A DNA stretch of 64,000 bases from Maribacter zhoushanensis. GTDB lineage: Bacteria > Bacteroidota > Bacteroidia > Flavobacteriales > Flavobacteriaceae. Shown in pieces: positions 54,131-63,784 of the stretch. The notes beneath the pieces are model-generated. The model was given only the letters and a program-made list of their open reading frames with translations. It had not been told where the DNA came from and made no database searches. The stretch lies in the NCBI RefSeq assembly GCF_029350975.1, contig NZ_JARKMR010000007.1, forward strand, positions 62,001 through 126,000, in the 5' to 3' direction. Position 1 is the first letter of the stretch. Each line of letters begins with the position of its first letter. Made by a program: the position numbers and the translations under genes.

Positions 54131-55271
54131 TCGTTTTAAAGAAATAAAACGACTCAAAAAAAAAGATGTATCCCATCATTTACTTTGGTATTTGAAACAA
54201 GATTATTTTACCGAAGAATTATTAGGTCTTTATAATTTTGAGGTAGAAAATTTTAAAAAAATTAGCACGGCAGCTTTTACCCTATTTGAAAAAGCAACCG
54301 AGAAAATAATTAGTGAGAATAAATTAGGTGATTTAGGCATTCCTGATTTTTTTCACGACTGTATACGTCATACTTGGGAAAACAGAAATAAGCATCCATT
54401 TCTATATGGAAGATTTGATATTAATGGTGGTATTAAACAAAGAGATTCTCATGTAATTGAATTTAATGCAGATACCTGTAGTACCTTACCTGAAACCATT
54501 CATTGGCAATCGTTACAGAATAAAAAACTAAAAGGTAATAATGATAGCCAGTTCAATAATTTATCTAAAGATATTGGCAACATATTACAAAATTTAAAGA
54601 GTACCATTAATCATTCTAACCCTTTTATCCTTGGATCGTCATTTGGTTACAAAGAAGATGTTCTAAATGTAAATTCTATTTTAGATATAGCCCATGAAAA
54701 CGGGTACAAAGCATTTTATGTAAATCTAGAAGATGTTATTTTTTCTGAAGAAAATGGAATTCTTTATGAAATCAACGGGGAATACCAAATGGTAGATGTT
54801 TGGTCTAAAATGATACCCTGGGATTGGATGTTCAATGAGGAACCTAAATTAGCTAGAGAACTATCAACAATAATATGTAAAGATCTTTGCTCGGTTTTAA
54901 ATCCACCTTATAGCGCTATTTGGCAAAATAAAAAATTCATGAGCTATATAACCGAACACTTTCCTAATAATATAATTGCTCAGACTTTTTTAAGCACACC
55001 TAATTTTAATGATTTTGTAAGTAAACCAGTTTACGGCAGATTAGGAGAAAACATTGCTATAAATGGCAAATTGAATTCTAAATCTAAAGGAGATTTTGCC
55101 AATCAAGATAAGGTATATCAAAAGTATTATCCTTTAGAAAAGGACATGGAGAATTATTATTATCAAACAGGATTGTTTTTTACAGATAGACCCTCTGCTT
55201 TAAATCTAAGAGCTGAGGAAAACCCCATAATATCTGATGATTGTGAATTTATTTCCCACTACATCATTTAA
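54093..55271 (+). CDS. YgiC-like glutathionylspermidine synthase-family ATP-grasp protein (start corrected)
   Basis: 392 aa from ATG 54093. ATP-grasp ligase of the GSP synthetase type: HVIEFNADTCSTLPE matches EYNADTPT of E. coli YgiC, and IPWDWMFNEEPKLA, PPYSAIWQNKKFMSYI and SKPVYGRLGENI are the other family blocks. The amidase half found in true glutathionylspermidine synthase/amidase is absent, so it should only form an amide, perhaps of a polyamine to a peptide or protein carboxylate. A TTG at 54069 is less likely as start. The gene overlaps the lipoprotein gene by 38 nt and converges on speD. Confidence 0.88.
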   Translation: MEVEDRLDRLEDNRFKEIKRLKKKDVSHHLLWYLKQDYFTEELLGLYNFEVENFKKISTAAFTLFEKATEKIISENKLGDLGIPDFFHDCIRHTWENRNKHPFLYGRFDINGGIKQRDSHVIEFNADTCSTLPETIHWQSLQNKKLKGNNDSQFNNLSKDIGNILQNLKSTINHSNPFILGSSFGYKEDVLNVNSILDIAHENGYKAFYVNLEDVIFSEENGILYEINGEYQMVDVWSKMIPWDWMFNEEPKLARELSTIICKDLCSVLNPPYSAIWQNKKFMSYITEHFPNNIIAQTFLSTPNFNDFVSKPVYGRLGENIAINGKLNSKSKGDFANQDKVYQKYYPLEKDMENYYYQTGLFFTDRPSALNLRAEENPIISDDCEFISHYII

Positions 55272-55638
55272 CATTCAATTTAGACCGTTGTGCCAATTCT
55301 AAGGAACCTCTATTTAATTGGTTTAGGTCTATAGTATTAGATTCAAATAATCTTTTCAACAACTCAGTTACAACGCTAGTATCAAATTCTTTACAAGAAA
55401 ATACATCAATAGCCGCGTAATTGTGCTCGGGCCACGTATGTATACTAATGTGACTTTCTGCCAAAAGAATAAAACCAGTTACCCCAATAGGCTCAAATTG
55501 CTTAAATGCTTCATTTAGTTCTTCTAAATTAAGAGTAGCCGTAATAGTATGTAAAGATTCTTTTATATACGGAACAAAAGAAAGCTTATCAGCATTACAA
55601 TTATAAACATCCCAAGTAGCATGAATACCTATGAACAA
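55264..55638 (-). CDS. speD: S-adenosylmethionine decarboxylase proenzyme
   Basis: 124 aa, bacterial class 1b form. The pyruvoyl-forming Ser is S62 (cleavage between E61 and S62 in AESHISIHTWPE), with catalytic H67 and C82 also present. It makes decarboxylated SAM, the aminopropyl donor for spermidine synthases such as the one at 51986. It overlaps the ATP-grasp gene's stop by 8 bp on the other strand. No classical speE is seen in the window. Confidence 0.96.
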   Translation of the reverse strand: MFIGIHATWDVYNCNADKLSFVPYIKESLHTITATLNLEELNEAFKQFEPIGVTGFILLAESHISIHTWPEHNYAAIDVFSCKEFDTSVVTELLKRLFESNTIDLNQLNRGSLELAQRSKLNVK

Positions 55639-55666
55639 AATATTAAAATTTAGATTTTAATTATTC

Positions 55667-56197
55667 TTACTCTCTTGACTCAGAAACTAAGTTGATAAAC
55701 TCAATTGGAGAAAATAATTTTTGAAGCACCTCATACCCTGCAGTAGATTCCATTTGTACTGTTTCCGGTAAAGTCTCTCGTGGACCATAATCCCAAGTAA
55801 CAGGATTTATTAAACCATTTACAATTGCGTAATCACCTTCAAGCTCAATGCCTAAAAATTCTACAGTTCTTGTATTTGATAATTGATATAATGAATATGA
55901 CTCATTGCCGCCGTAATATTCCCCTGCCATTAAGTATTCGGTCAAAGTCGGATTGATCATGTAAACATCAGATTGAAAATTAAAATCAACAATACTATCG
56001 TTCTTTAAAGTCAATGAATGCATTCCTTTACCCATTTCAACCCATACAACTTGTTCAGCCGGTATTTCTACCTCTAATGTATCTACCTTTATAATGACAG
56101 GTTCGGTAGTTGGATTATCGATAGCTAAATCAACACTGTTCGTACCACAAGAGACTAATAGTAACGATAAACTTAAAAGAGCAAATAAATATTTCAT
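55667..56197 (-). CDS. Hypothetical lipoprotein
   Basis: 176 aa. Signal peptide with lipobox LLVSC (Cys at about residue 17), followed by GTNSVDLAI, so no surface-export acidic run. The body has a beta-sandwich-like start (VDLAIDNPTTEPVIIKVDTLEVEIPAEQVVWVEMG) that could be an immunoglobulin-like domain. It lies 28 nt upstream of speD on the same strand, so co-transcription is possible. No family recognised. Confidence 0.75.
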   Translation of the reverse strand: MKYLFALLSLSLLLVSCGTNSVDLAIDNPTTEPVIIKVDTLEVEIPAEQVVWVEMGKGMHSLTLKNDSIVDFNFQSDVYMINPTLTEYLMAGEYYGGNESYSLYQLSNTRTVEFLGIELEGDYAIVNGLINPVTWDYGPRETLPETVQMESTAGYEVLQKLFSPIEFINLVSESRE

Positions 56198-56247
56198 TGT
56201 TAATGGTTTACTGGTTGTATTCGGTTATTTTATTAACGCTAATATAC

Positions 56248-57597
56248 TTAATAATTTTCAGGTTCAACCTTTTCTTTTGGCACACGTAACAACAATAAAA
56301 TTCCGCCTAAAAAAAACACAAACAAAAACAAAATAGCATTACGCATATTGCTTACCTGATCTATTATGGCAAAAAGCGCCATACCTATAACTATACCTAT
56401 TTTCTCGGCAACATCATAGAAGCTAAAATATGAGGTAGTATCTTCTGTTTCCGGCAAAAATTTTGAATATGTTGATCTCCCTAAAGACTGTACCCCTCCC
56501 ATTACCAAACCTACAAAACCAGCAGCAATATAAAATTGAGTAGGCGTAACCATAAAATATGCGTAGATACATAGTAACATCCATATAGCATTAATAACTA
56601 TCAAAGTTTTAATATTACCATATTTATCAGATGCCTTAGAGGTAATTACAGCACCAACAATTGCCACCAATTGTATAACCAACACACTAATGATCAAACC
56701 TGTAGTTTTTTCACTTTCCGTTCCCCAAGCAATTTCCTTTTCTCCAAAATATACCGCTACCAACATAATTGTTTGTACCGCCATACTGAAAACAAAAAAG
56801 GCATTTAAATAACGTTTTAGTCTTTCATTTTCTTTTAATTGCCCCCAAACTACTTTAAGTTCTTTAAGTCCGTTAAACAACACATCTTTAGTTATTTTAT
56901 GACCCTTACCTACGCCTTTAGGCAATACCCAAAATGTATATTGACTAAAAATCAACCACCATACCCCTACGGTAATAAACGATATTCTCATTGCCTCTAC
57001 TTTAGCCAAATTCAAGGTGTCTTCAGTTTCACCAATATCAAACCCAAACCACTCTGGTTTCATAACCATAGCCAAGTTCAGCAATAGTAACAGAACACTA
57101 CCAAAATACCCCATTGAAAACCCTTTAGCACTAATACTGTCTTGCTGATCTTCAAAAGCTATATCTGGCAAATATGAATTATAAAAAACTAGACTTCCCC
57201 AATAGCCTATCAATCCCATAAAATAAAATAAAAGGCTAAGATGAATTTGTTCTAGATCAAACCAATAAAGACCTATACAGCCTATACTACCGGTGTAGCA
57301 GAAAAACTTCATGAACATTTTCTTATTACCTACGTAATCTGCTATACCTGATAATACAGGTGATAAAAATGCTACGACAAGAAAAGTAAAAGCAGTAACT
57401 ATTGAAATGAGCACTGTCTGTTTCATTTCAAAACCAAAAGCTGAAACCAATTCATCTTTAGATGCAAAGAGCGTAGAATAATAAATAGGGAAAATAGAGG
57501 AGGCTATGGTCAGCGTATACACTGAATTGGCCCAATCATAAAAAGCCCATGCGTTCAATAATTTTTTACTTCCTTTTGCAACTATAGTTTTTCCCAT
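56248..57597 (-). CDS. UMF1-family MFS transporter (start corrected)
   Basis: 449 aa, about 12 membrane helices, N-terminus MGKTIVAKGSKKLLNAWAFYDWANSVYTL. The WAFYDWANS phrase is characteristic of the UMF1/Atg22-like group, whose substrates are uncertain. The frame is open 24 nt further to 57621, but that stretch forms the arm of a terminator hairpin (57611-57634), so the start is taken at 57597. No operon partner is certain; the M48 protease lies upstream with the terminator between. Confidence 0.85.
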   Translation of the reverse strand: MGKTIVAKGSKKLLNAWAFYDWANSVYTLTIASSIFPIYYSTLFASKDELVSAFGFEMKQTVLISIVTAFTFLVVAFLSPVLSGIADYVGNKKMFMKFFCYTGSIGCIGLYWFDLEQIHLSLLFYFMGLIGYWGSLVFYNSYLPDIAFEDQQDSISAKGFSMGYFGSVLLLLLNLAMVMKPEWFGFDIGETEDTLNLAKVEAMRISFITVGVWWLIFSQYTFWVLPKGVGKGHKITKDVLFNGLKELKVVWGQLKENERLKRYLNAFFVFSMAVQTIMLVAVYFGEKEIAWGTESEKTTGLIISVLVIQLVAIVGAVITSKASDKYGNIKTLIVINAIWMLLCIYAYFMVTPTQFYIAAGFVGLVMGGVQSLGRSTYSKFLPETEDTTSYFSFYDVAEKIGIVIGMALFAIIDQVSNMRNAILFLFVFFLGGILLLLRVPKEKVEPENY

Positions 57598-57610
57598 ATA
57601 TAAAAATAAA

Positions 57611-57634
57611 AAGCCGTTCATTTCTGAACGGCTT
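57611..57634 (-). terminator. Terminator of the M48 protease gene
   Basis: AAGCCGTTCA (57611-57620) and TGAACGGCTT (57625-57634) with loop TTTC; T-rich tail on the minus strand. It lies 25 nt past the M48 stop and separates that transcript from the MFS gene. Confidence 0.9.
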
Positions 57635-57658
57635 CAATATACAATAATCCTTAACGTT

Positions 57659-58468
57659 TTACTTGAAACTGGTTACACCAAATTTAGCAGCTTCCGCTTC
57701 CGCATCTGGAGCCCAAGCAGTTAAGTTATTAATTCTTGTGTCATTAGATGGGTGTGTACTCATGAATTCTGGTGGTGCCTCTCCCCCACTATTCGCCTTC
57801 ATACGTTTCCACAACTCCGCAGCTTCGTAAGGGTCATAACCAGCAATAGCCATTATCTGTAACCCGATTCTATCTGCCTCGGTTTCGTGACTTCTACTAA
57901 ATGGTAACATTCCTAAATATTGTGTACCTACACCGTAAGCTTGATTGAACAAGCCTAAGGTTTGTTGATTTTTAATTGCAACGTTACCGGCCACAGCACC
58001 TAATTGTTGTAATGTACCTGCACTCATACGTTGTGCACCATGATCAGCCAAGGCATGGGCTACTTCATGACCCATAACTACCGCAACACCTGTTTCTGTT
58101 TGCGTAATTGGTAAGATACCCGTGTAAAATACAATTTTACCTCCTGGCATACACCAAGCGTTTACGGTCTCATCTTTTACTAAATTATATTCCCATTTAT
58201 AATCCGCTAAATAACCCGGGTGTCCATTTGCAGTCAACCAACGTTCTGCAGCACTAGAAATACGTTGACCTACTCTTGTTATCATCTGAGCATCTGTTGT
58301 ACCGGTTACCACATTATTATCGGTTAAAAACTGATCATACTGTGCAAATGCAGATGGAAACACCTGACTGTTAGGGTAAAAGTTCAGTGTTTTTTGACCT
58401 GTAAAAGGATTTACCTTACAGGCAGAAACGCCAATAAAGACGAATACTATTAATACTAATTTTCTCAT
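57659..58468 (-). CDS. M48-family metallopeptidase lipoprotein
   Basis: 269 aa. Type II signal peptide with lipobox GVSAC (Cys17). Zinc motif HEVAH (H134-E135-x2-H138) and the third ligand in SRSHETEADRIGLQ. This is the BepA/LoiP-like group of periplasmic outer-membrane quality-control proteases. The start is the usual short N-terminus. It lies 36 nt downstream of the GH31 gene and is followed by its own terminator. Confidence 0.94.
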   Translation of the reverse strand: MRKLVLIVFVFIGVSACKVNPFTGQKTLNFYPNSQVFPSAFAQYDQFLTDNNVVTGTTDAQMITRVGQRISSAAERWLTANGHPGYLADYKWEYNLVKDETVNAWCMPGGKIVFYTGILPITQTETGVAVVMGHEVAHALADHGAQRMSAGTLQQLGAVAGNVAIKNQQTLGLFNQAYGVGTQYLGMLPFSRSHETEADRIGLQIMAIAGYDPYEAAELWKRMKANSGGEAPPEFMSTHPSNDTRINNLTAWAPDAEAEAAKFGVTSFK

Positions 58469-58504
58469 ATTATTATATTTAGTTAATGGTAATAAGCTAC
58501 AAAG

Positions 58505-60907
58505 TTATTGTTTTCCTGATAAATGCAATAGCGTAAAGTTTTTGTCTATAATCAAATCGTGATTATCATTGGTCGATATTTTATGCAATAACACTTCTTC
58601 ATTATCTATCATCACCTTATCAATCTCAAAGGGAAGACCATGAAAATTAAGTTTCATTTTTTCATATTCCGTATCAAAAGTTCCATCTTTAAATAACTGA
58701 ATGGTCAATGAATTATCCTTTCCGGTCAATTTATAATTACTTAAAGAATATCGTCCTTTTTTATAATCATAACCATTAGCCGCATCTTCATATACTTCTG
58801 ATGCTTCAGTACCTTCTTTATAGTATACTTCTAAAATCAATTCTTCTATTTTCTTTTCACCAACGTATTGCTGAATAGGGTATTTTGGAATTATAGATCC
58901 GGCTTTTACAAAAATTGGAAGCATATCTATTTCTGCTGTCACCCACTTCTCTTTACCCCCTTCTACTTGTTCGTTAGTCCAAAAGTCATACCAATCTCCT
59001 CTTGGAATATACATTCTACGTCCTTGTGCATTAGGCTCTTGTATAGGACAAACCAATATTTTTTCTCCAAATATAAACTCATCTGTTCTAAAATGGGTTT
59101 GGTTATCTTCTTGGTCAAAGAATACCAAAGACTGGATCATTGGTATATTCTCCTTTGTGTATTTATAAAACATAGTGTATAAATACGGAAGCAACTGATA
59201 TCGCAGATTCACAAATTTTCTAACAATGTCCGTAATCTCGGTACCAAATGACCATGGCTCTTGATCCCCATGATCACCACTTGAATGTACTCTACAAAAA
59301 GGATGAAAAATACCTAACTGTACCCATCTTGCAAATAATTCTCCATCTGGCTGCTCAGCAAATCCGCCAATATCAGACCCTACAAAAGAATATCCACTTA
59401 AACACATGCGCTGTACCTGTACGTTGGCTATCCATAAATGTTCCCAGGTAGCCACATTATCTCCTGTCCAAGTAGAAGAATATCTTTGTGTACCTGCAAA
59501 TGCAGCTCTCGTAATTACAAATGGTCTTTTAGGATATACATATTTTTTAACCCCTTCATAGGTTGCCCTAACCATTTGCATACCATATACATTATGTGCT
59601 TTACGGTGTGTACAAGGGTGACCATCATAATCATGACGCGTATCTAATGGTGCCGTTTTTGTCGGTACTTCCATTACTGCAGGTTCGTTCATATCATTCC
59701 AAACGGCATGAACACCTAATTCTGACATAAACTCTTTATATAGCTCAGCCCACCACTCACGTACTGCAGGATTGGTAAAATCTGGAAAATTACATTCTCC
59801 CGGCCATACCTTACCATGCATTAATGGACCATCTCCTCTTTTACAGAAATAATCATTCTCTAAGGCTTCGTTATATATCCAATAATTACGATCCACTTTA
59901 ATACCTGGATCAATCATTACTACAGTTTTAAAACCATCATCTTCCAATTCTTGTATCATTCGCTTTGGATCGGGAAAATGATTTTTATCCCAAGTAAAAC
60001 ATCTGAATCCGTCCATGTAGTCTATATCCAAATAGATAGCATCACACGGAATTTGAAGTTTTCTAAACTCACTAGCCACCTCTTTTACATTACTTTCTGG
60101 ATAATAACTCCATTTAGACTGATGAAAACCCAACGCCCACATAGGCGGCAGCTCTGGTGTTCCAGTTAAACTAGAATAAGAACTTACAACTTTTGACATG
60201 TCTGGTCCAAAAATGAAATAGTAATTCATTTCACCACCATCTGCCCAAAAACTGGTTATATTTCTTCTTTCCTGTGAAAAATCGAAACCTGTTCTAAAAC
60301 TATTATCAAAATAAATACCGTAAGCCTTGCCCTTATTTAAGCCGACGTAAAATGGTATTGCCTTATATAATGGGTCTTGTTCCTTTGCAAATGCAAATTG
60401 ATCTGTTACCCAATTTTCTACTCTTTTACCCTTTAGGTTACTATGCATAGCTTTATCGCCCATGCCATAAAAACTTTCTCCTGATTGGGTTATTTTACTC
60501 AATTTTACGGTATTACCACCGTACTCATAATTCTCTTCCCAATGAAAACCTAATTCATCTTCACAAATAATATTACCTTCTAAATCAGAAATCTGGGTTC
60601 TTAAAGTCATTTTGTCTACCAGAATACTTAGTCTTGCCGTTGAGATAATATACTCCGTATCATTCTCCACAACTTCTAGCTTACTGTAACCCATTGTTGC
60701 ACCTGGGTCTATCGCATATGAGAAATCTGGTTCAAAATTATAATTTGTAGCATACCTAAAACGAATAATACTACCTCTTAATATGGTTATCTGTAAGACA
60801 ACACCGTTGTCTGTAGTGAAGTATAATTTATCTGAGTCTTGTGAAAATTCAACGATATGGTTTGGGTATAAATTACCTTTATACTCAAGCTCTGTATTTG
60901 TGATCAT
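58505..60907 (-). CDS. Glycoside hydrolase family 31 alpha-glucosidase
   Basis: 800 aa. GH31 N-terminal beta-sandwich, then the (beta/alpha)8 barrel. The nucleophile is D405 in WNDMNEPAV (W403-N404-D405-M406-N407-E408), and the acid/base lies in STWTGDNVATWEHL. FHQSKWSYYPESNVKEVASEFR and DAIYLDIDYMDGF are classic. No signal peptide, so it acts in the cytoplasm, probably on maltodextrin or glycogen-derived oligosaccharides. Downstream of glgB by 83 bp, including a 19-bp tandem repeat. Confidence 0.95.
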   Translation of the reverse strand: MITNTELEYKGNLYPNHIVEFSQDSDKLYFTTDNGVVLQITILRGSIIRFRYATNYNFEPDFSYAIDPGATMGYSKLEVVENDTEYIISTARLSILVDKMTLRTQISDLEGNIICEDELGFHWEENYEYGGNTVKLSKITQSGESFYGMGDKAMHSNLKGKRVENWVTDQFAFAKEQDPLYKAIPFYVGLNKGKAYGIYFDNSFRTGFDFSQERRNITSFWADGGEMNYYFIFGPDMSKVVSSYSSLTGTPELPPMWALGFHQSKWSYYPESNVKEVASEFRKLQIPCDAIYLDIDYMDGFRCFTWDKNHFPDPKRMIQELEDDGFKTVVMIDPGIKVDRNYWIYNEALENDYFCKRGDGPLMHGKVWPGECNFPDFTNPAVREWWAELYKEFMSELGVHAVWNDMNEPAVMEVPTKTAPLDTRHDYDGHPCTHRKAHNVYGMQMVRATYEGVKKYVYPKRPFVITRAAFAGTQRYSSTWTGDNVATWEHLWIANVQVQRMCLSGYSFVGSDIGGFAEQPDGELFARWVQLGIFHPFCRVHSSGDHGDQEPWSFGTEITDIVRKFVNLRYQLLPYLYTMFYKYTKENIPMIQSLVFFDQEDNQTHFRTDEFIFGEKILVCPIQEPNAQGRRMYIPRGDWYDFWTNEQVEGGKEKWVTAEIDMLPIFVKAGSIIPKYPIQQYVGEKKIEELILEVYYKEGTEASEVYEDAANGYDYKKGRYSLSNYKLTGKDNSLTIQLFKDGTFDTEYEKMKLNFHGLPFEIDKVMIDNEEVLLHKISTNDNHDLIIDKNFTLLHLSGKQ

Positions 60908-60948
60908 GAACTTATAAATTAAAAAATATCAAATTATTAGTACTGCAG

Positions 60949-60986
60949 AAATACTCTAAAATTGCCTAAATACTGTGCAATTGCCT
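60949..60986. repeat. Two tandem 19-bp imperfect repeats upstream of the GH31 gene
   Basis: Copy 1 (60949-60967) and copy 2 (60968-60986) differ at three positions and share AAATACT and ATTGCCT at their ends. They lie between the glgB stop and the GH31 start, 42 bp before the latter. They could be operator half-sites, or a simple duplication. Confidence 0.6.
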
Positions 60987-60990
60987 TAAG

Positions 60991-62886
60991 TTATTTCAGT
61001 ATTACAATACCTAAAGGCGGAATTGTAATTTCAATAGACTTTTTAAATCCGTGAGATGCTTTAGTAGATGATTTTACTATACTATTCAAATTACCGCTAC
61101 CGCCATATTTGGCATCATCACTATTTAAAACCTCTGTTAATTTCCCTTTCTTAGGATTTCCTATTCTATAATTTTCTCGCGGTACAGGAGTAAAATTACA
61201 TGCAATGACCAAATCGTTTTCCGCATCATGACCTTTACGCACATAAGTTAAAACAGAATTTTCGTGATCACTATAATCTATCCACTGAAAGCCTTCTGGA
61301 CTAAATTGTTTCTCGTACAACGCCGGTGCACTTTTATATAAATGGTTTAAATCTTTTACAAAATCTTGAATTCCTTTATGACCATCATACTGCAGTAAAT
61401 GCCAGTCTAGACTTTGCTCAAAATTCCATTCTGCCGTTTGCCCAAATTCACCACCCATGAACATTAATTTGGTACCCGGGTGCGTAAACATATACCCAAA
61501 CAACAATCTTAGATTCGCAAAACGTTGCCATTCATCACCTGGCATTCTATATACCAAAGACTGTTTTCCGTAAACTACCTCATCATGAGAAAAAGGTAAC
61601 ATGAAATGCTCGGTAAAAGCATAGGTCATACTAAAGGTCAAATCGTTTTGATGGTGTTTTCTATAAATTGGTTCTTTTTGAAAAAATTGCAGGGTGTCAT
61701 GCATCCAACCCATCATCCATTTCATTCCAAAACCTAATCCGCCATGTTCAACTGGCTTAGACACGCCCGTAAATGCGGTAGATTCTTCAGCAATGGTCTG
61801 TACACCTTCAAAATTAGAGTATACTGCTTCGTTCAATTCACGAATAAACGACATTGCCTCTAAATTCTCGTTATTACCATACATGTTAGGCTCCCACTCT
61901 CCATCTTCCCTAGAATAGTCTAAATACAACATAGACGCCACAGCGTCTACACGAAGACCATCTACATGAAATTGATCCAACCAGAATATTGCATTACTTA
62001 TCAGAAAAGCTCTAACCTCATTTCTGCCATAATTAAATATTAAACTCTTCCAATCTGTATGGTAGCCTTTTCTTCTATCTGGGTGTTCATATAAATTAGA
62101 ACCATCAAAGAACCCTAAACCATGAGCATCTTCTGGAAAATGAGAAGGTACCCAGTCTAGAATTACACCTATATCGTTTTGATGAAAAGCATCTACCAAA
62201 AACTTAAATTCTTCCGGAGAACCAAATCTTGAAGTCGGCGCGAAATAACCGGTTAGTTGATATCCCCAAGATGGATCATAAGGATATTCCATTACCGGCA
62301 TAAACTCAACATGGGTATACCCCATATCTTTAACATAATTTACAAGGTCTATTGCAAACTCTTTATAGGTCAAAAACTTATTCTCGGAATTCTTTTTCCA
62401 AGACCCCAAATGCACTTCATAAACGGAATAAGGTTTATCTAATCCGTTTTTATCTTTTCTATACCCCATCCACGCATCATCTTTCCAATCATGCTCAGCT
62501 GTCCAAATTATGGAAGCTGTGTTTGGCGGGTGCTCGCAATACCTGGCAAAAGGATCTGCTTTCTCTGTCCAGATATCGTTATTATTAGATTGTATTTTAT
62601 ACTTATATATTTCACCCTTACCTATATTAGGTATAAATCCTTCCCAAATACCACTAGAATCCCATCTAACATTTAATTGGTGCTCTTCTACGTTCCACGA
62701 ATTAAAATTACCGATAACGGATACTTGTTTTGCAGACGGAGCCCATACAGCAAAGTATGTACCGGTTACACCATCTACTTCTACCAAATGTGAACCCAAC
62801 TTTTCATATAGCCGATAATGCTTACCTCCTTTAAAAAGATCAATGTCAAAATCAGTGAAAAGTGAGTGAACTTGTACGTTAGGCAT
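60991..62886 (-). CDS. glgB: 1,4-alpha-glucan branching enzyme
   Basis: Makes alpha-1,6 branches in glycogen. 631 aa: N-terminal CBM48 domain, GH13 barrel (DWVPSHFPEDAHGLGFFDGSNLYEH; nucleophile D314 in DGLRVDAVASM; acid/base E367 in IAEEST), and C-terminal all-beta domain. The spacing from D314 to E367 equals that of E. coli GlgB (405 to 458). No other glycogen genes are in the window. It probably forms an operon with GH31 downstream, and M48. Confidence 0.96.
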   Translation of the reverse strand: MPNVQVHSLFTDFDIDLFKGGKHYRLYEKLGSHLVEVDGVTGTYFAVWAPSAKQVSVIGNFNSWNVEEHQLNVRWDSSGIWEGFIPNIGKGEIYKYKIQSNNNDIWTEKADPFARYCEHPPNTASIIWTAEHDWKDDAWMGYRKDKNGLDKPYSVYEVHLGSWKKNSENKFLTYKEFAIDLVNYVKDMGYTHVEFMPVMEYPYDPSWGYQLTGYFAPTSRFGSPEEFKFLVDAFHQNDIGVILDWVPSHFPEDAHGLGFFDGSNLYEHPDRRKGYHTDWKSLIFNYGRNEVRAFLISNAIFWLDQFHVDGLRVDAVASMLYLDYSREDGEWEPNMYGNNENLEAMSFIRELNEAVYSNFEGVQTIAEESTAFTGVSKPVEHGGLGFGMKWMMGWMHDTLQFFQKEPIYRKHHQNDLTFSMTYAFTEHFMLPFSHDEVVYGKQSLVYRMPGDEWQRFANLRLLFGYMFTHPGTKLMFMGGEFGQTAEWNFEQSLDWHLLQYDGHKGIQDFVKDLNHLYKSAPALYEKQFSPEGFQWIDYSDHENSVLTYVRKGHDAENDLVIACNFTPVPRENYRIGNPKKGKLTEVLNSDDAKYGGSGNLNSIVKSSTKASHGFKKSIEITIPPLGIVILK

Positions 62887-63059
62887 ATAGAGTGTTTATT
62901 TTTGTAAAGCTAATCATCTTTTGAAGACGACCGACTTCAATTCTTTTTTGTTGAGAATATAGAGGTTAATATCCGATTTAATTATCTAAATACCAAAATT
63001 GGAACGCTTTTTGAAACAACTATTCAAAATTAAAACTCAAACCATAAAATTATAACATT

Positions 63060-63623
63060 ATGAGAAAACTGAATTTATTTATTGGAGCACTAGCCGCGTT
63101 GTTTATTATATCTTGTGAAGGACCACAAGGACCTTCTGGTTTTGACGGATTTGACGGTTTGGATGGATTAGATGGTGCGGACGGAGTAAACATCTTAGGG
63201 CAAGTAGTGGATATTGAAGGTACGTTCACTTTAGATAATGACTATTCTATATTTTACGAGTTTCCACAAACTGTAGAAGTTTTTGAAACTGATGTAGTTC
63301 TAGTTTACATGCTTTGGGATGTAACCGAAGACAGCAATGGTGAATCTGTTGATATATGGAGATTAATGCCGCAAACAAGAATATTAGATCAAGGGCTTTT
63401 ACAATATAACTTTGACTACACCTTTTTAGACGTTAGTATTTTCTTAGAGTCAGATTTTGACCTAGCTACCTTACAACCAGGAGATACTGACAATCAAATT
63501 TTTAGAATTGCTGTTTTACCGGCAGAATCAACAACTGGCAAATTAGACACTTCTAACATAAATTCTGTAATGGCACATTTAGGTGTTACAGAAGAAGAAG
63601 TTCAGAAAGTAACATTACAATAA
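63060..63623 (+). CDS. Collagen-like lipoprotein, unknown
   Basis: 187 aa. Signal peptide with lipobox IISC (Cys19), then short collagen-like Gly-x-y repeats, first GPQGPSG and then a Gly-Asp/Phe/Leu run of about 25 residues (FDGFDGLDGLDGADG). A beta-rich acidic domain follows (VDIEGTFTLDNDYSIFYEFPQTVEVFETDVVLVYMLWDV). This short repeat with a following domain recurs in Bacteroidota. Function unknown. A strong terminator follows. Confidence 0.83.
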   Translation: MRKLNLFIGALAALFIISCEGPQGPSGFDGFDGLDGLDGADGVNILGQVVDIEGTFTLDNDYSIFYEFPQTVEVFETDVVLVYMLWDVTEDSNGESVDIWRLMPQTRILDQGLLQYNFDYTFLDVSIFLESDFDLATLQPGDTDNQIFRIAVLPAESTTGKLDTSNINSVMAHLGVTEEEVQKVTLQ

Positions 63624-63652
63624 TATCCCTGGGTAATTAACCTATTTAAGCT

Positions 63653-63687
63653 AAAGCCTTTGAGCATTTCTCAAAGGCTTTTTTTAT
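63653..63687 (+). terminator. Rho-independent terminator after the collagen-like gene
   Basis: AAAGCCTTTGAG (63653-63664) pairs with CTCAAAGGCTTT (63670-63681), followed by a T tract, 29 nt after the stop. Confidence 0.92.
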
Positions 63688-63784
63688 GTCCATTTATTAA
63701 AACTTTAACTCTAAAAAACTCGTAGATACATTACCTTGAAAGGAATAGGTAATTTCACCGACAGAATTAAAAAAAATTGGAAAG

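Noticed and set aside
57598..57621. Extra N-terminal residues of the MFS transporter
   Set aside because: They overlap the terminator hairpin of the M48 gene, and family starts fit the Met at 57597.
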